A stretch of DNA of 64,000 bases from Orientallactaga sibirica (Eukaryota > Chordata > Mammalia > Rodentia > Dipodidae), in assembly GCA_036365145.1 (NCBI GenBank), contig JAEOAD010002279.1, positions 1,670,001 to 1,734,000 on the forward strand, read 5' to 3'. The notes beneath the pieces are model-generated. The model was not told the DNA's origin, made no database searches, and saw only the letters and a list, made by a program, of their open reading frames with translations. The translations under genes were made by a program, and so were the position numbers. Below, one piece after another: positions 54,564 through 64,000 of this stretch. Each line of letters begins with the position of its first letter. The first letter of the stretch is position 1.

Positions 54564-54578
54564 AAAACAGACGGGCTT

Positions 54579-55361
54579 CCTTTTTATGTGAGATATTTCC
54601 AGGACACTGAATTCTTCTTTAGCTGGATTTAATTTTTCTTCACGTCCCCTTGCTTGTGATGGGGCGTTTAAATATATCTCTTGCTGAAGAGGTGTCTATT
54701 ATTGGGTTTGAGTGTTTTTTAATTTTTTTATTTTAGGCATTGCAGAGAGCAGAGCTCTGAGCGCGGCCAGGGAATACGATCAGTAGTGAGCTTTTAAGCA
54801 AAGAGGTTGACGATAGATAATTGGTGTGTTCTGTGGATGTGGAAGAGCCGAGCACTCTGCAGCGAGAAGGGCCTGGTGAAAGGTCCCAGCACTGTCTGTG
54901 TTGTCCTCATCATCACCTGTCCCCTACCGGACCTGCCAGCTCCTTGTTTGGTGGCTCAAGAGAGATAGCGCTTGCAGTGGGAACATGGCAGCAGGCAAAC
55001 GGAAGGGACTCTTTGACCATCATTGGTCGTAGTGGAAGCGACGGCTCTCTAGCTTGGCTTCTTCATCATCATCCTCACCATCACTGTGTCTGTGTGATGG
55101 GACGCATTCCTCCTCCCTGTAAGACGTCTTGGAGAGCTTTGTGCTTGTGTATGTAGCACTCTGTGTGTGTACGCATTCTCATCCTGGCCCTCACGGCTCT
55201 CGTTCACTTGTGTTTAATCAGAAGTTCCCCCTTTCTGGTGATGCTCACCTCCGTAGCACCCCAGAATTCTCCTTTCACACTGCACATCCATATGTTTATG
55301 CATGCTGGTTCCCACCCACCATCCAATGCCATTCTACTTAATGATAACAAAATTATATTGA
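54579..55361. other. Intron sequence, no feature seen
   Basis: No repeat or gene recognised. A 111-codon ORF (54821-55156) has low-complexity His/Pro stretches and no exon context. Confidence 0.5.
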
Positions 55362-55577
55362 GGGCTGGAGGGATGGCTTAGCGGTGAAGGCGTTTGCCTA
55401 CAAAGCTGAAGGATCCCGGTTCGACTCCCCAGGACCCACGTGAGCCAGATGCACAAGGGGGCGCACGCTGTCTGGAGTTTGTTTGCAGTGGCTGGAGGCC
55501 CTGGCGTGCCCATCTCTCTCTCTCTCTCTCTCTGCACCCCTCCCCATAAAATAAATAAATAAAATATTTTTTAAAAT
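55362..55577 (+). repeat. tSINE-A
   Basis: GGGCTGGAGGGATGGCTTAG head; B-box region GGTTCGACTCC; ACAAGGGGGCGCACGC retained. Confidence 0.94.
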
Positions 55578-56284
55578 TCAAACTACGTCGAGTCCCTACT
55601 CTACGCAGCCGCCAAGGTGGGCATCTGACATAGGTGATCACATAAATTTTCATCCCTAAGGAAGCAAGCGGGACCCCAAAACAAGTAACTAGGAAATGGT
55701 GGAGGGGGACTTTGTTGACATCTATGCAAATCTAGATGGGCCGCTGTCTCTGGGCCTCAGCTCATATTACCCAAAGTAGGAAGACAGAACTGGGGCAGTG
55801 AGACTTCACATGCAAGGCCCCTCCGGAAACAAAGTAGGCTGCTGTGGAAAGTGCTGAGCTTGCTGGCCCACATCTCCTCTCCGTGGAAGCCTGTGTTGAG
55901 TTCCTTTGCCTTTTTCCTTTGATTCTTTGAGAGCAAGTCTCCCTCTTTCTCGCACTACTCACCACGTAACCTGGGTTGGCTTCGAATCTCCCGTGATCCT
56001 CTTTCCTCAGCCTCCTGAGTGCTAGGATTACAGGTGGATAATTCCCAGGTCTTAGATATCACGGGTGAACTCGGCGTAGGGTGACAGGTGCTTTCTCGCA
56101 GCCAGCCAGGTCAGCCCAAAATGACAGAGAGGCCGAGCTCTACCACACTGTAGTCAATACGAAGAGCTTCAGCCAAAAGGGGGGCTCTTAACAGGAAGTC
56201 ATCTATGGATCAGAAGCAAGGGCCATCAAGGAGCACGAGGCTGCAGAGCACATGTGACTTAGCATACTCAGTATGGAGGTGATA
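55578..56284 (-). repeat. Intron with old B1-like SINE
   Basis: 55925-56040 (GAGCAAGTCTCCCTCTTTC, CCTCAGCCTCCTGAGTGCTA, GGATTACAGGTGG) is a diverged reversed B1 or related 7SL SINE. The rest is unclassified. Confidence 0.6.
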
Positions 56285-56293
56285 GACCTTGCC

Positions 56294-56297
<4 letters not shown>

Positions 56298-56325
<28 letters not shown>

Positions 56326-56532
56326 TATTTATTTATTTATTTGCAAGCAGAGAGAGAGAGAAGAGAGGCAGACAGAGAGAGAATGGGCACGCCAGGGCCT
56401 CTAGCCACTGCAAACAAACTCCAGATGCATGTGCCCCTCAGGCATCTGGCTTACGTGGGTCCTAGAGAATCAAACCGGGATCCTTTGGCTTTGCAGGCTA
56501 ACGCCTTAACCGCTAAGCCATTTCTCCAGCCC
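56298..56532 (-). repeat. tSINE-A
   Basis: Reversed copy starting in a long T run (56294-56319). GACCTTGCCTTT lies on both sides. Confidence 0.95.
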
Positions 56533-56544
56533 GACCTTGCCTTT

Positions 56545-56979
56545 CTATGTGCATAAGTGCTCCAGCCAGATGCTCTCACTGCCATTAAGATTTGGAATGA
56601 AATTCACAGAACTCTACCTCCTGCCCGCCAACTAGCTCAGCATCTAAGGATTGGTCTCCAGCTATGCTGGTGTGATCTGAGAACGAGGCACAGGAGTGAG
56701 ATTCGCCCAGTGATGTGATCCATCGTGGACACACACACACACATACACACGCGCGGGCGTGCGCGCACGAAGATCAAGGAAATTGACTTCAGGAGAAATT
56801 TCCTGGTGTCCGTTTTATATAATTTCAAGAGACTCAAGAACCATCAAAGTGAAATCCTTAGGAAGTAATGGGGGGTGGGGAGAGGAATGTTCCTCAGGGT
56901 GAGACCAATCAATCCCGGCACTACTGCATCCAAATTCTTCTCACTTAAAACTGTTCTCATAAAAAAATAATAATTAAGG
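56545..56979. other. Intron sequence with (CA)/(CG) repeat
   Basis: Alternating purine-pyrimidine tract at 56729-56769 (CACACATACACACGCGCGGG). No gene seen. Confidence 0.55.
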
Positions 56980-57123
56980 CCGGGCGTGGTGGCGCATGCC
57001 TTTAATCCCAGCACTCAGGAGGCAGAGGTAGGAGGATCGCTGAGAGTTCGAGGCCACCCTGAGACTACAGAGTGAATTCCAGGTCAACCTGGGCCAGAGT
57101 GAGACCCTACCTTGAAAAACCAA

Positions 57124-57157
<34 letters not shown>

Positions 57158-57188
57158 CAAAAAAAATGAAACAAAATAAATAAATAAA
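56980..57188 (+). repeat. B1 SINE with (AAT)n tail
   Basis: Complete B1; the tail has about ten AAT units. TTCTCATAAAAAAATA before and TTCTCATATAAAAAAATA after. Confidence 0.94.
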
Positions 57189-57303
57189 AATTCTCATATA
57201 AAAAAATACTCTTCTCACCCTGCGACCTCTGAAGACAGTTACATAAGATACTTTAGGAGCCTTGTATGTGCCATAAGACAAAAAAAAAAAAAAAAAAAAA
57301 GGA

Positions 57304-57497
57304 GGGCTGGAGAGATGGTTTGGTGGTTAAGGAGCTTGCCTGCAAAGATAGGAGACCCAGGTTCGATTCCTTAGGACCCACGTAAGCCAGATGCACAGGG
57401 TGGTGCATGCGTCTGGAGTTCGTTTGCAGTGGCTGGAGGCCCTGGCATGCCCATTCTCTCACTCAAATAAATAAGTAAAATAAAAATAATTTTAAAA
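57304..57497 (+). repeat. tSINE-A
   Basis: GGGCTGGAGAGATGGTTTGG head, inserted next to an A run (57280-57300). AAAAGGAG on both sides. Confidence 0.93.
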
Positions 57498-57848
57498 GGA
57501 GTTTGGATTCTGAAAAAAGAGCCCCCTTTTACCCTTTGTGTTTACGTACGTCCGGGTGTAACTGGTGGGGGACTCGCCCCCTTTACTGGGGTCTTTGTTC
57601 TACCACAATTAAGAGTGCCAAGCGAATCCTTCTATTTCCACATGCTCTGGGAGCTGCAGTATTTTTAGCTCCTCTGTTGCACATGCGTCACTCTGAAGAG
57701 ATCGCATTATGCATTTCAAAACTCGACAATCCTCTGTCCTCTCACTGTGTCCCTCGTCCCATTTTGACACACAAAGGACATGAGTTGCAGCAGCCTCGAG
57801 TCACGTGTGCCAGTCAGTACAGCCAGCTTAGTAGCGTCCAGAGCTGGC
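57498..57848. other. Intron sequence with a long chance ORF
   Basis: A 158-codon ORF (57503-57979) starts here and runs into the next LTR. I recognise no domain in it and treat it as non-coding. Confidence 0.5.
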
Positions 57849-58165
57849 TGCAAGGTGTCTTCCGGCCCTACCGCCTCGTGGGACAAAACACCCAAACAGA
57901 AAGCACATGGGAAGAAAAGGGTTTCCTTCAGGGTTGCAGCCTTGAGAGAAAGCTTGATCATAAGGAAGAAAGCATATGACATGAGCAAGAAACTGATGCA
58001 TATCTGTGTGACAAACGTCTAAGTACTGGACTTGGAGTCACACACTTCCTCCAGCAAGACTCCCCCCTTCCCAAAGGCTCCCCCAGCTAAGGATTAAGGA
58101 TGAGGCTTGACCACAAACACCTGAGGCTATGGGGCAGGGGGACACCTCACGTTCAAGCCACCGCA
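57849..58165 (-). mobile_element. MaLR-type LTR
   Basis: On the minus strand the right end (TGCGGTGGCTTGAACGTGAG, then GTGTCCCCC, then CCATAGCCTCAGGTGTTTG) is like the start of rodent MT/ORR1-type LTRs. The left boundary is placed at TGCAAGG, where CTGGC faces CTGGA on the right as a near 5-bp duplication. Confidence 0.65.
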
Positions 58166-58451
58166 CTGGAGGGTCCTCGGACCAGAGGGTCTGCTTCATA
58201 ACCTGGAAGCTCAGAGGAGAGGTGGCCAGACTTAACTTCACTCTGAGCTGGGCACTGAACCCTCCTCTGCAGGGTCACTCGCCAAGGGATGTCCTCTTGG
58301 AAATCTTTTTCCCTGGTGCTTCAGCCTGCCGTGACTCCCATCCTTGAAGGGATCAGCTCCACAGCCTGCCCCTGTGAGCTCATCCTGATCATGTGGGAAG
58401 AAGACACAGAGGCAGCAAGGAGTTACAGCAGGATCACTTCAGTTTTTTTAT
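58166..58451. other. Intron sequence, no feature seen
   Basis: Unclassified. Confidence 0.45.
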
Positions 58452-58666
58452 TTTTTTTTAATTTTTATTTATTTGACAAAGAAAGAGGGAGAGAGAGAGG
58501 GAGATAGAGAGAATGGGCGCGCCAGGGTCTCCAGCCACTGCAAACGAACTCCAGACGCGTGGTCCTCCCCCCTTTGGCGTCTGGTTTATTTGGGTCCTGG
58601 GGATTTGAACCTGGGTCCTTTGGCTTTGCAGGAAAATGCCTTAACTGCTAAGCCATCCCTCCAGCC
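58452..58666 (-). repeat. tSINE-A
   Basis: Reversed copy. CAGTTTTTTTA before and CAGTTCTTTTTA after. Confidence 0.93.
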
Positions 58667-58683
58667 CAGTTCTTTTTATTTAT

Positions 58684-58965
58684 TTATTTATTTTTATTAT
58701 TTTTTTTAATTTATTTTTGGAGACAGAGACAGAGACAGAGAGAGAGAGAGGAAGATAGAGATGGGGTGCGCCAGCAGTCTCTCAGCTGCTGTGAACGAAA
58801 TCCAGATGCGTGCGCCCCCTTGTGGTCAAGTGCAGCATTGCGCCCTTGCCTCACTTTGCATCTGGCTAAACGTGGGACCTGGAGATTGGAACCACTGGAG
58901 ATTGGAACCAGCATTCTTAGGCTTAGGAGGCAGGTGCCTTAGCCTCTAAGCCATCTCTCCAGCCC
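58684..58965 (-). repeat. tSINE-B
   Basis: Reversed full copy with an intact CTCF-like motif on the minus strand at 58811-58828. Confidence 0.95.
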
Positions 58966-59239
58966 TTTTTATTTATTTTTTAATGTGGCCTTTAATTCTT
59001 GCGACCCTGTGGCTCCTACCTACCTTGTTACTGGTATTGTCTTACCTAGAATTTCATGGTCAAATGACCCCAGATTGATTGGATAACACACTACAGCTCC
59101 AGGAGTCTGTTTTCTCTCTGGGTGGGACATTCTGAGACCAACTGTCCTTTATAGTCACTAAGTTTACCAAGTCAGTTTCTATGAATATTGTCACTCAGAC
59201 CTCCTTATTGATACCTTTATTATGGTATAAGCTCGATAT
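58966..59239. other. Sequence between tSINE-B and L1-like piece
   Basis: May already belong to the L1-like element that follows; its 5' edge is not clear. Confidence 0.4.
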
Positions 59240-60240
59240 TCACTTATTCCATGTAGACCAGCTGACAGAAAGCTGGAAAAAGCTACACTGCATGCAGTTC
59301 AATGGGAGGGAGAGAAAACACCAGTGAAGGTACTCAACAGTGGACACTGCAAGCCTTAAATTTGGCCAAGCCAGGCCAAATGAGCCAACGGGTGCAACAG
59401 TGGCATGTCTGTTATGGGGGAAACCAGCCACTCTCTAATTTGACTGGAGGCCCACTCCATGGGAGGGAATACATCCCTGATACTGAAAACCTACAACAGG
59501 GGTAGTCATGAGCCCTAGGGGTGTAACGTCTGCTGGTGTCTTGCTAAATGTATATACTATGCTCACTAAACTGCCCAGTAAGCACTTCTCTTAATGTCCA
59601 CACCCATATGTTAATGCTACTCTCAATTTTGGTTAGAGAAGCTCCTCTTATCAGATAGTGGTGACCTTGGGATGACTCAGAAGGCACCATGGTACTGAAA
59701 AGAAGGGACAGAGGAATGCTCAGCGCTGAAATATCTCTAACACACCTTCCAAGGCTAGGGTCCATTGTGGAAAAGGGGGCGGAAAGAATGTAAGAGCCAA
59801 AGGAAGGGTAGGACTCCTTACAACGTGCTCCTCCAGACACAAAATGGCCTGGATATCCATGACCTTGCAGTGCCTGACACTACCTATACAAGACCATCAT
59901 AACAGGAGGAAAAGATGATGACATCAAAATAAAAGAGAGACTGATTGAGAAGGGGAGGGGATAAGATGAAGAGTGAAGTTTCAAAAAGGAAAAAAAGGGG
60001 GCCGTGCATGGTGGCACACACCTTTCATCCCAGCACTCAGGAGGCTGAGGTAGGAGGATCGCCATGAGTTCAAGGCCACCATGAGACTACATAGTGAATT
60101 CCAGGTCAGCCTGACCTAGAATGAAACCCTACCTTGAAAAAATAAAAAAATAAATAAATAAAGGAAGGAAAGTGGGGAGAGGGAGGGAAGTACCATGGGA
60201 TATTGTCTACAATTAAGGAAGTTGTCAATAAAAAAATTAA
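59240..60240 (+). mobile_element. L1-like 3' end (3'UTR), interrupted by B1
   Basis: Its last 400 bp match the piece joined to the tSINE at 44514 and 46852 (ACAAAATGGCCTGGATATCC, then GATGATGACATCAAAATAAA, then ACCATGGGATATTGTCTAC). It ends GTTGTCAATAAAAAAATT, a polyadenylation signal with an A-rich tail. The upstream part has no ORF, as expected of a 3'UTR. Naming it L1 rests on form and on memory of rodent L1 3' ends. Confidence 0.6.
60001..60164 (+). repeat. B1 SINE inside L1-like piece
   Basis: Complete B1 with an (AAAT) tail, sitting at the A-rich GAAAAAAAGG site of the L1-like sequence. Confidence 0.93.
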
Positions 60241-61497
60241 AAATAAGAATAAAATAAACATTTCTAAACCCCTTCCCCCCCCACACACACAAATGTCAAA
60301 CACTGCTGAATGCTGGGAATGAGATGGGGAGCCAGAGGCTGGCATGGGGTGACTCTGGGGGCTCCTCAGTTTAATGGAATCAGGCACATCAAGAGGAGAG
60401 CAGGCTATGCTATATATATGCCAGGAAGATGAGGGCTAGGGCTTGGCAACAGCATTAGCAAAGACACGTGACCTTGACCTCCCTCTACTACGCAGAGTAT
60501 GATGGTCTTGCCAGCTCTGCTCTGCTTCCCGAACTCAGAGCCCAGCGTCCAATGGGCAGTTTCTAGATCAGAGATCCAGCTAACTAGAATTGAGTTGTGG
60601 GACCCGTGAGAGGCAGGCCAACACGAAAGTAGTTTGTGCTGCACTTAGTTTTGTGTCCTCCTTACACGTGCCCTCATTCAGGCACAGCTGTTTCCGGGTG
60701 TGACGCAGAGGTGGAAATTAGGCTGGCGAGAAGGCTAAGGTGGGACAAGAAGGTGGAAAGAGCTAGGAGAGCTGCAGGCCACACAGCTTAGTGTCACACT
60801 GCATCTCAGCCCGTTTCTCAAGTCTGCTATTGATTGGAAATGGATTGGGCACGTCGGTTTCTCTCTTCTGAGTCCCAGATTGCTCATCTCCATTGGGTGG
60901 GGATGTTAGAAGAGAAGCGTTTATGAACTCACGTCCATCTTGCCTGTAAGACCCTTGAGGTGGTTTGAAAGGGATGGCCTGGCGACTGTGCATGATGCCT
61001 TTCCAAGGAAGAAGACGAGGACGAAGGGGCCATTTTGTGCTCATTTCTTTCACTGACAGTTCATTTTCCAAGGCAAACAGCCTGACAAATCACGGGGCCA
61101 ATTAGTGTAAGAGAAACAATTGATCTTATGCTCCGAGAGCTCAGCCCCACCGCCTCAGTGGTTTGTGGTGTATTTGGGGGATACTCCGCGGCACTAAATG
61201 GGAAATAATTGGATAGATGCAGCTGTAAATTGCGCGGGCGCTGCTGAGCCCTCCAAGCTTCCGATGTCAGTAGCAAGGTCTGGCAGTAATAGCAAAACTA
61301 TTAACTTGGTTTGCCATTCCACTGAAAAACAGAGCCAAGCTACAAAGCCTGCCTCTTCAGTTTACTGATGGCAACATGGCAGCTCACCAGGAAGCTGGGG
61401 ATGGACGAGGTACCTAACGGCCAGTTCAGTGCCAGTTGCCTTTACCCCTTGCCTCACTACCATCATCCTGGCAAAGTTCTTCAAGAAAGAGATCTGA
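60241..61497. other. Non-repeat intron with a candidate conserved element
   Basis: No gene or SINE. 61070-61330 combines several homeobox-like words (CAATTA, TAATTG), an E-box CAGCTG and many CpGs, unlike the surrounding intron, and may be a conserved enhancer. Confidence 0.5.
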
Positions 61498-61749
61498 GGG
61501 CTGGAGAGATGGCTTAGCAGTTAAGGCGCCTGCCTGCTAAGCCTAAGAACCCGGTTCCAATCTCCAGTTCCCACGTTTAGCCAGATGCAAAGTGACGCAA
61601 GGGCGCAATGCCGCACTTGACCACAAGGGGGCACACACATCTGGATTTCATTCGCAGCAGCTGAGAGACTGCTGGCGTGCCCATTTTCTATCTGTCTCCC
61701 CCTCCCTCTGTGTCTGACTCTCTCTGTGTCTCTCTCCAAAAAAAAGAAA
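61498..61749 (+). repeat. tSINE-B
   Basis: Target AGAAAGAGATCTGAG on both sides. CTCF-like motif on the plus strand at 61618-61635 (GGCACA end). Confidence 0.95.
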
Positions 61750-61764
61750 AAGAAAGAGATCTGA

Positions 61765-62016
61765 GCCTGGCGGGGTGGCGCACATGCCTTTAATCCCAGC
61801 CCTTGGGAGGCAGAGGTAGGAGAATTGCTGTGAGTTCAAGGCCACCCTGAGACTACAAAGTGAATTCCAGGTCAGCCTGGGTTAGAATGAGACCCTACTC
61901 AAAAAAGCAAAACAAAGCCAAAGAAAGAAAGAAAGAAAGAAAGAAGGGAGGGAAGGAAGGAAGGAAGGAAGGAAGGAAGGAAGGGGAAGGAAGGAAGGAG
62001 AAAGAAAAAAAAAAGA
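61765..62016 (+). repeat. B1 SINE with (GAAA)n(GGAA)n tail
   Basis: GCCTGGCGGGGTGGCGCACA start. The tail grew into a purine microsatellite at 61919-62016. Confidence 0.93.
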
Positions 62017-62112
62017 AAGACCTAGAGATAAAATTAAGGTACCTATAATACTTTAAGGTTGCTGCATCAAAGCAAGACATACTTGGCAGCTGAAACAAAA
62101 AGGGAGTATTGT

Positions 62113-62364
62113 GGGCTGGAGAGATGGCTTAGCGGCTAAGGCACCTGCCTCCTAAAGCGAAGAACACTGGTTCCAATCTCCAGCGGTTCCAATCTCCAGG
62201 TCCCATGTTTAGCCAGATGCAAAGTGACACAAGGGTGCAATGCTGACTTGACCACAAGGGGGCGCACGCATCTGAATTTCATTCACAGTGGTGCACCCAT
62301 CTCTATCTGTCTTCCTCTCCCTCTCTCTCTGTCACTCTCCAAAAACAACAACAACAACAAAAAA
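62113..62364 (+). repeat. tSINE-B
   Basis: GGGAGTATTGTG before and AGGAGTATTGTG after. Intact CTCF-like motif on the plus strand at 62249-62266; (CAA)n tail. Confidence 0.95.
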
Positions 62365-62376
62365 AGGAGTATTGTG

Positions 62377-63466
62377 CCGCATGCCCAGAGCCTGGAATAG
62401 GATTGATGCTTTCTGAGCCGTGAGTGGAGCATCTGTTCTGACGGCTTAAGGCTCACTGGTCATCCCTGACAGTCTTTGGTTTGTAGACACATCCCTGTGA
62501 AGTCTGCCACCTTCTCTCCCTACCTGTGTCTTTATGCAGTTCCCCTCTTGCGTAAGGACAGCAATGGTATTGGGTTAGGGTCTGTCCCGGCTCCGATACC
62601 ACGTCAACTTGATGAAGCATGCCTGTGTGACCGCTTGTAGATGAGTTCACATCCCGAGGGTTAGAACTTCCCCACCAGGGAGGCACGATGGAACGTAATG
62701 CAACACGCAAGAGGGACGCACACCAGGGAAGGCAGCTGCCGCTTTTAACAACAGCCTGTGTGCCCCGCTAAACACAGGAAGTTCTACAGCATGGTCTTCG
62801 TTCATCTTTGCCTCCATGCAACAAAGATGATAAAAGCAACGTTCAGAGAAGCTGGCAATTTCTCCTAGGTGAAAAAGCGACTCATGGCAGATTTGCAATT
62901 TGAGGTGCTGATGTGTGTCCCCACAAACTCGTGTCTCCCCTCGGCACCCTAGAGTCTTAGTAACATGCACCTTAAGTGGCACTGTTTGCCCCCATCCGTC
63001 ACTGCTCCCCACCTCCCTTCACAATTGCAGACCTCAGGAGTTGGATATGTAGCGGTTCACTCTGATCCTTTTATTCCCCACTGGCTGTACTGTAATCAGT
63101 TCATTTTTTTTTATTTTAATTTTTGCAAGTTTCTGTCTCGCATGCAATGCTTCCCTGCGACCAAGGCAGAGGTTAATTTCGAACTGGTTAACAACATAAA
63201 AAAAGTAATTTTCCATTAAATAGAATCACCTCATTTCTTCAGTGACTTGTGGCAAAACATGCTGTTTCATTACCATTCAACCACACTCACTTACTGACGC
63301 ACCACAATGGTTTTACACAATGAGCTAAAATGTCGAAATCATTGGTTCCATTACTAAACACCTACATGCTTATTGGGATTCCTCACACAGAAAGAAATAG
63401 AAATAAAAGTAAGAAGTTTAAGAGAATGAAAAATAGGCCATTAAAGTATAGTAACAGCTGAATTCT
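62377..63466. other. Non-repeat intron stretch
   Basis: No SINE or gene in about 1.1 kb. 63090-63290 is AT-rich with TAATTT and GGTTAATTTCGAAC words and could be conserved. ORFs up to 121 codons resemble nothing I know. Confidence 0.45.
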
Positions 63467-63709
63467 GGGGCTACAGGAATGGCTCAGTAATTAAAGGTGT
63501 TTGCTTGCAAAGCCTGTTGGTCTGGGTTCAATTCCCCAATACCCACAATAAAGCCAGATGCACAAAATGGAACATGTGTCCAGAGTTCATTTGCATTTGG
63601 GCAAGAGACCCTGGAATACCCATACTCTATCTCCCTCACCCCCTCCTCTTTAAAACAAATGAATAAGATACATAAATATGCAAATAAATAAACAAATACA
63701 TATTTTAAA
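63467..63709 (+). repeat. tSINE-A, old copy
   Basis: GGGGCTACAGGAATGGCTCA head, B box GGTTCAATTCC, many changes in the body, A-rich tail with ACATAAATATGC. Confidence 0.85.
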
Positions 63710-63720
63710 AATGTGAATTT

Positions 63721-63955
63721 GGCCTCGAGAGATGGCTTAGTAGTTAAGGTGCTTGCCCATGAAGCCTAAGGACCCATGTTTGGTTCTCCAGATCCTACAT
63801 AAGCCAGACACACAAAGGTGAGGCAAGCTCAAGGTCACACACGCCCACTAGGTGGCGCAAGTGTCTGGAGTTCAATTGTAGTGGCTGAGGCCCTCGTGTG
63901 CCAATCCTCTCTCTCTCTCTCTCTCTCTCAAAAAAATTAAAAATAAATAAATATT
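63721..63955 (+). repeat. tSINE, D variant
   Basis: GGCCTCGAGAGATGGCTTAG head. The middle GAGGCAAGCTCAAGGTCACA precedes a perfect CTCF-type core CCACTAGGTGGCGC at 63845-63858. Confidence 0.92.
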
Positions 63956-64000
63956 TCATCAGCTATGCATCCAGGGCCTGCTCCATCAACTATGTGTCGT

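Noticed and set aside
5000..63691. Many ORFs with similar peptides such as MAQWLRHLPAKPKDPGS or GACVWSLFAVAGGPG, and reverse forms such as QGLQPLQTNSRCMCPLVHLA
   Set aside because: They are translations of tSINE copies in various frames, not a protein family.

Overview
The window is nuclear DNA from a rodent. Its base composition is mammalian, it is packed with short interspersed repeats, and it carries no bacterial, viral or CRISPR gene system. Two SINE families dominate. One is a 7SL-derived B1. The other is a tRNA-derived SINE whose head reads like a tRNA promoter (A box TGGCTTAGCGG, B box GGTTCGATTCC), followed by a CT-rich tract and an (AAAT)n tail. I call it tSINE here; it resembles the B2 superfamily. 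B1 plus this tSINE, with no typical mouse B2 or ID copies, points to a myodont rodent outside the mouse/hamster group. A jerboa-like dipodoid, whose B2-superfamily element is called DIP, is my best inference, not a demonstration. tSINE-A is the common short form. tSINE-B carries an extra segment with the core ACCACAAGGGGGCGCA.

The only coding sequence I can support is one 99-bp exon on the + strand at 2508-2606. It encodes part of the PTB domain of the Reelin adaptor Disabled-1 (Dab1). The 2.5 kb before it and the 61.4 kb after it read as intron. I searched for the exon that should follow and did not find it.

Layout: 1-2.5 kb is intron with B1/tSINE clusters, the last B1 ending about 80 bp before the exon. 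2.6-30 kb is intron with many SINEs, a solo LTR of endogenous-retrovirus class II type (3750-4128), MaLR-type LTRs and several ancient MIR/L1 relics. 30.7-34.9 kb is a direct tandem duplication of about 2.1 kb. 35-43 kb holds long stretches of non-repeat intron. 43.3-48.0 kb is a second direct tandem duplication of about 2.34 kb, whose unit includes a tSINE fused to an L1-like 3' end. 48-64 kb is intron with SINEs, a MaLR LTR, a longer L1-like 3' fragment and several AT-rich, CpG-keeping stretches that look like candidate conserved regulatory DNA.

There is no operon or gene network here. The most interesting content is repeat biology: tSINE-B copies spread near-consensus CTCF-type motifs through a Dab1 intron, repeated insertions occur at the same target, and two recent local duplications sit side by side. 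All ORFs other than the exon are explained by SINEs, microsatellites or chance. Repeat family names rest on recognition by eye.
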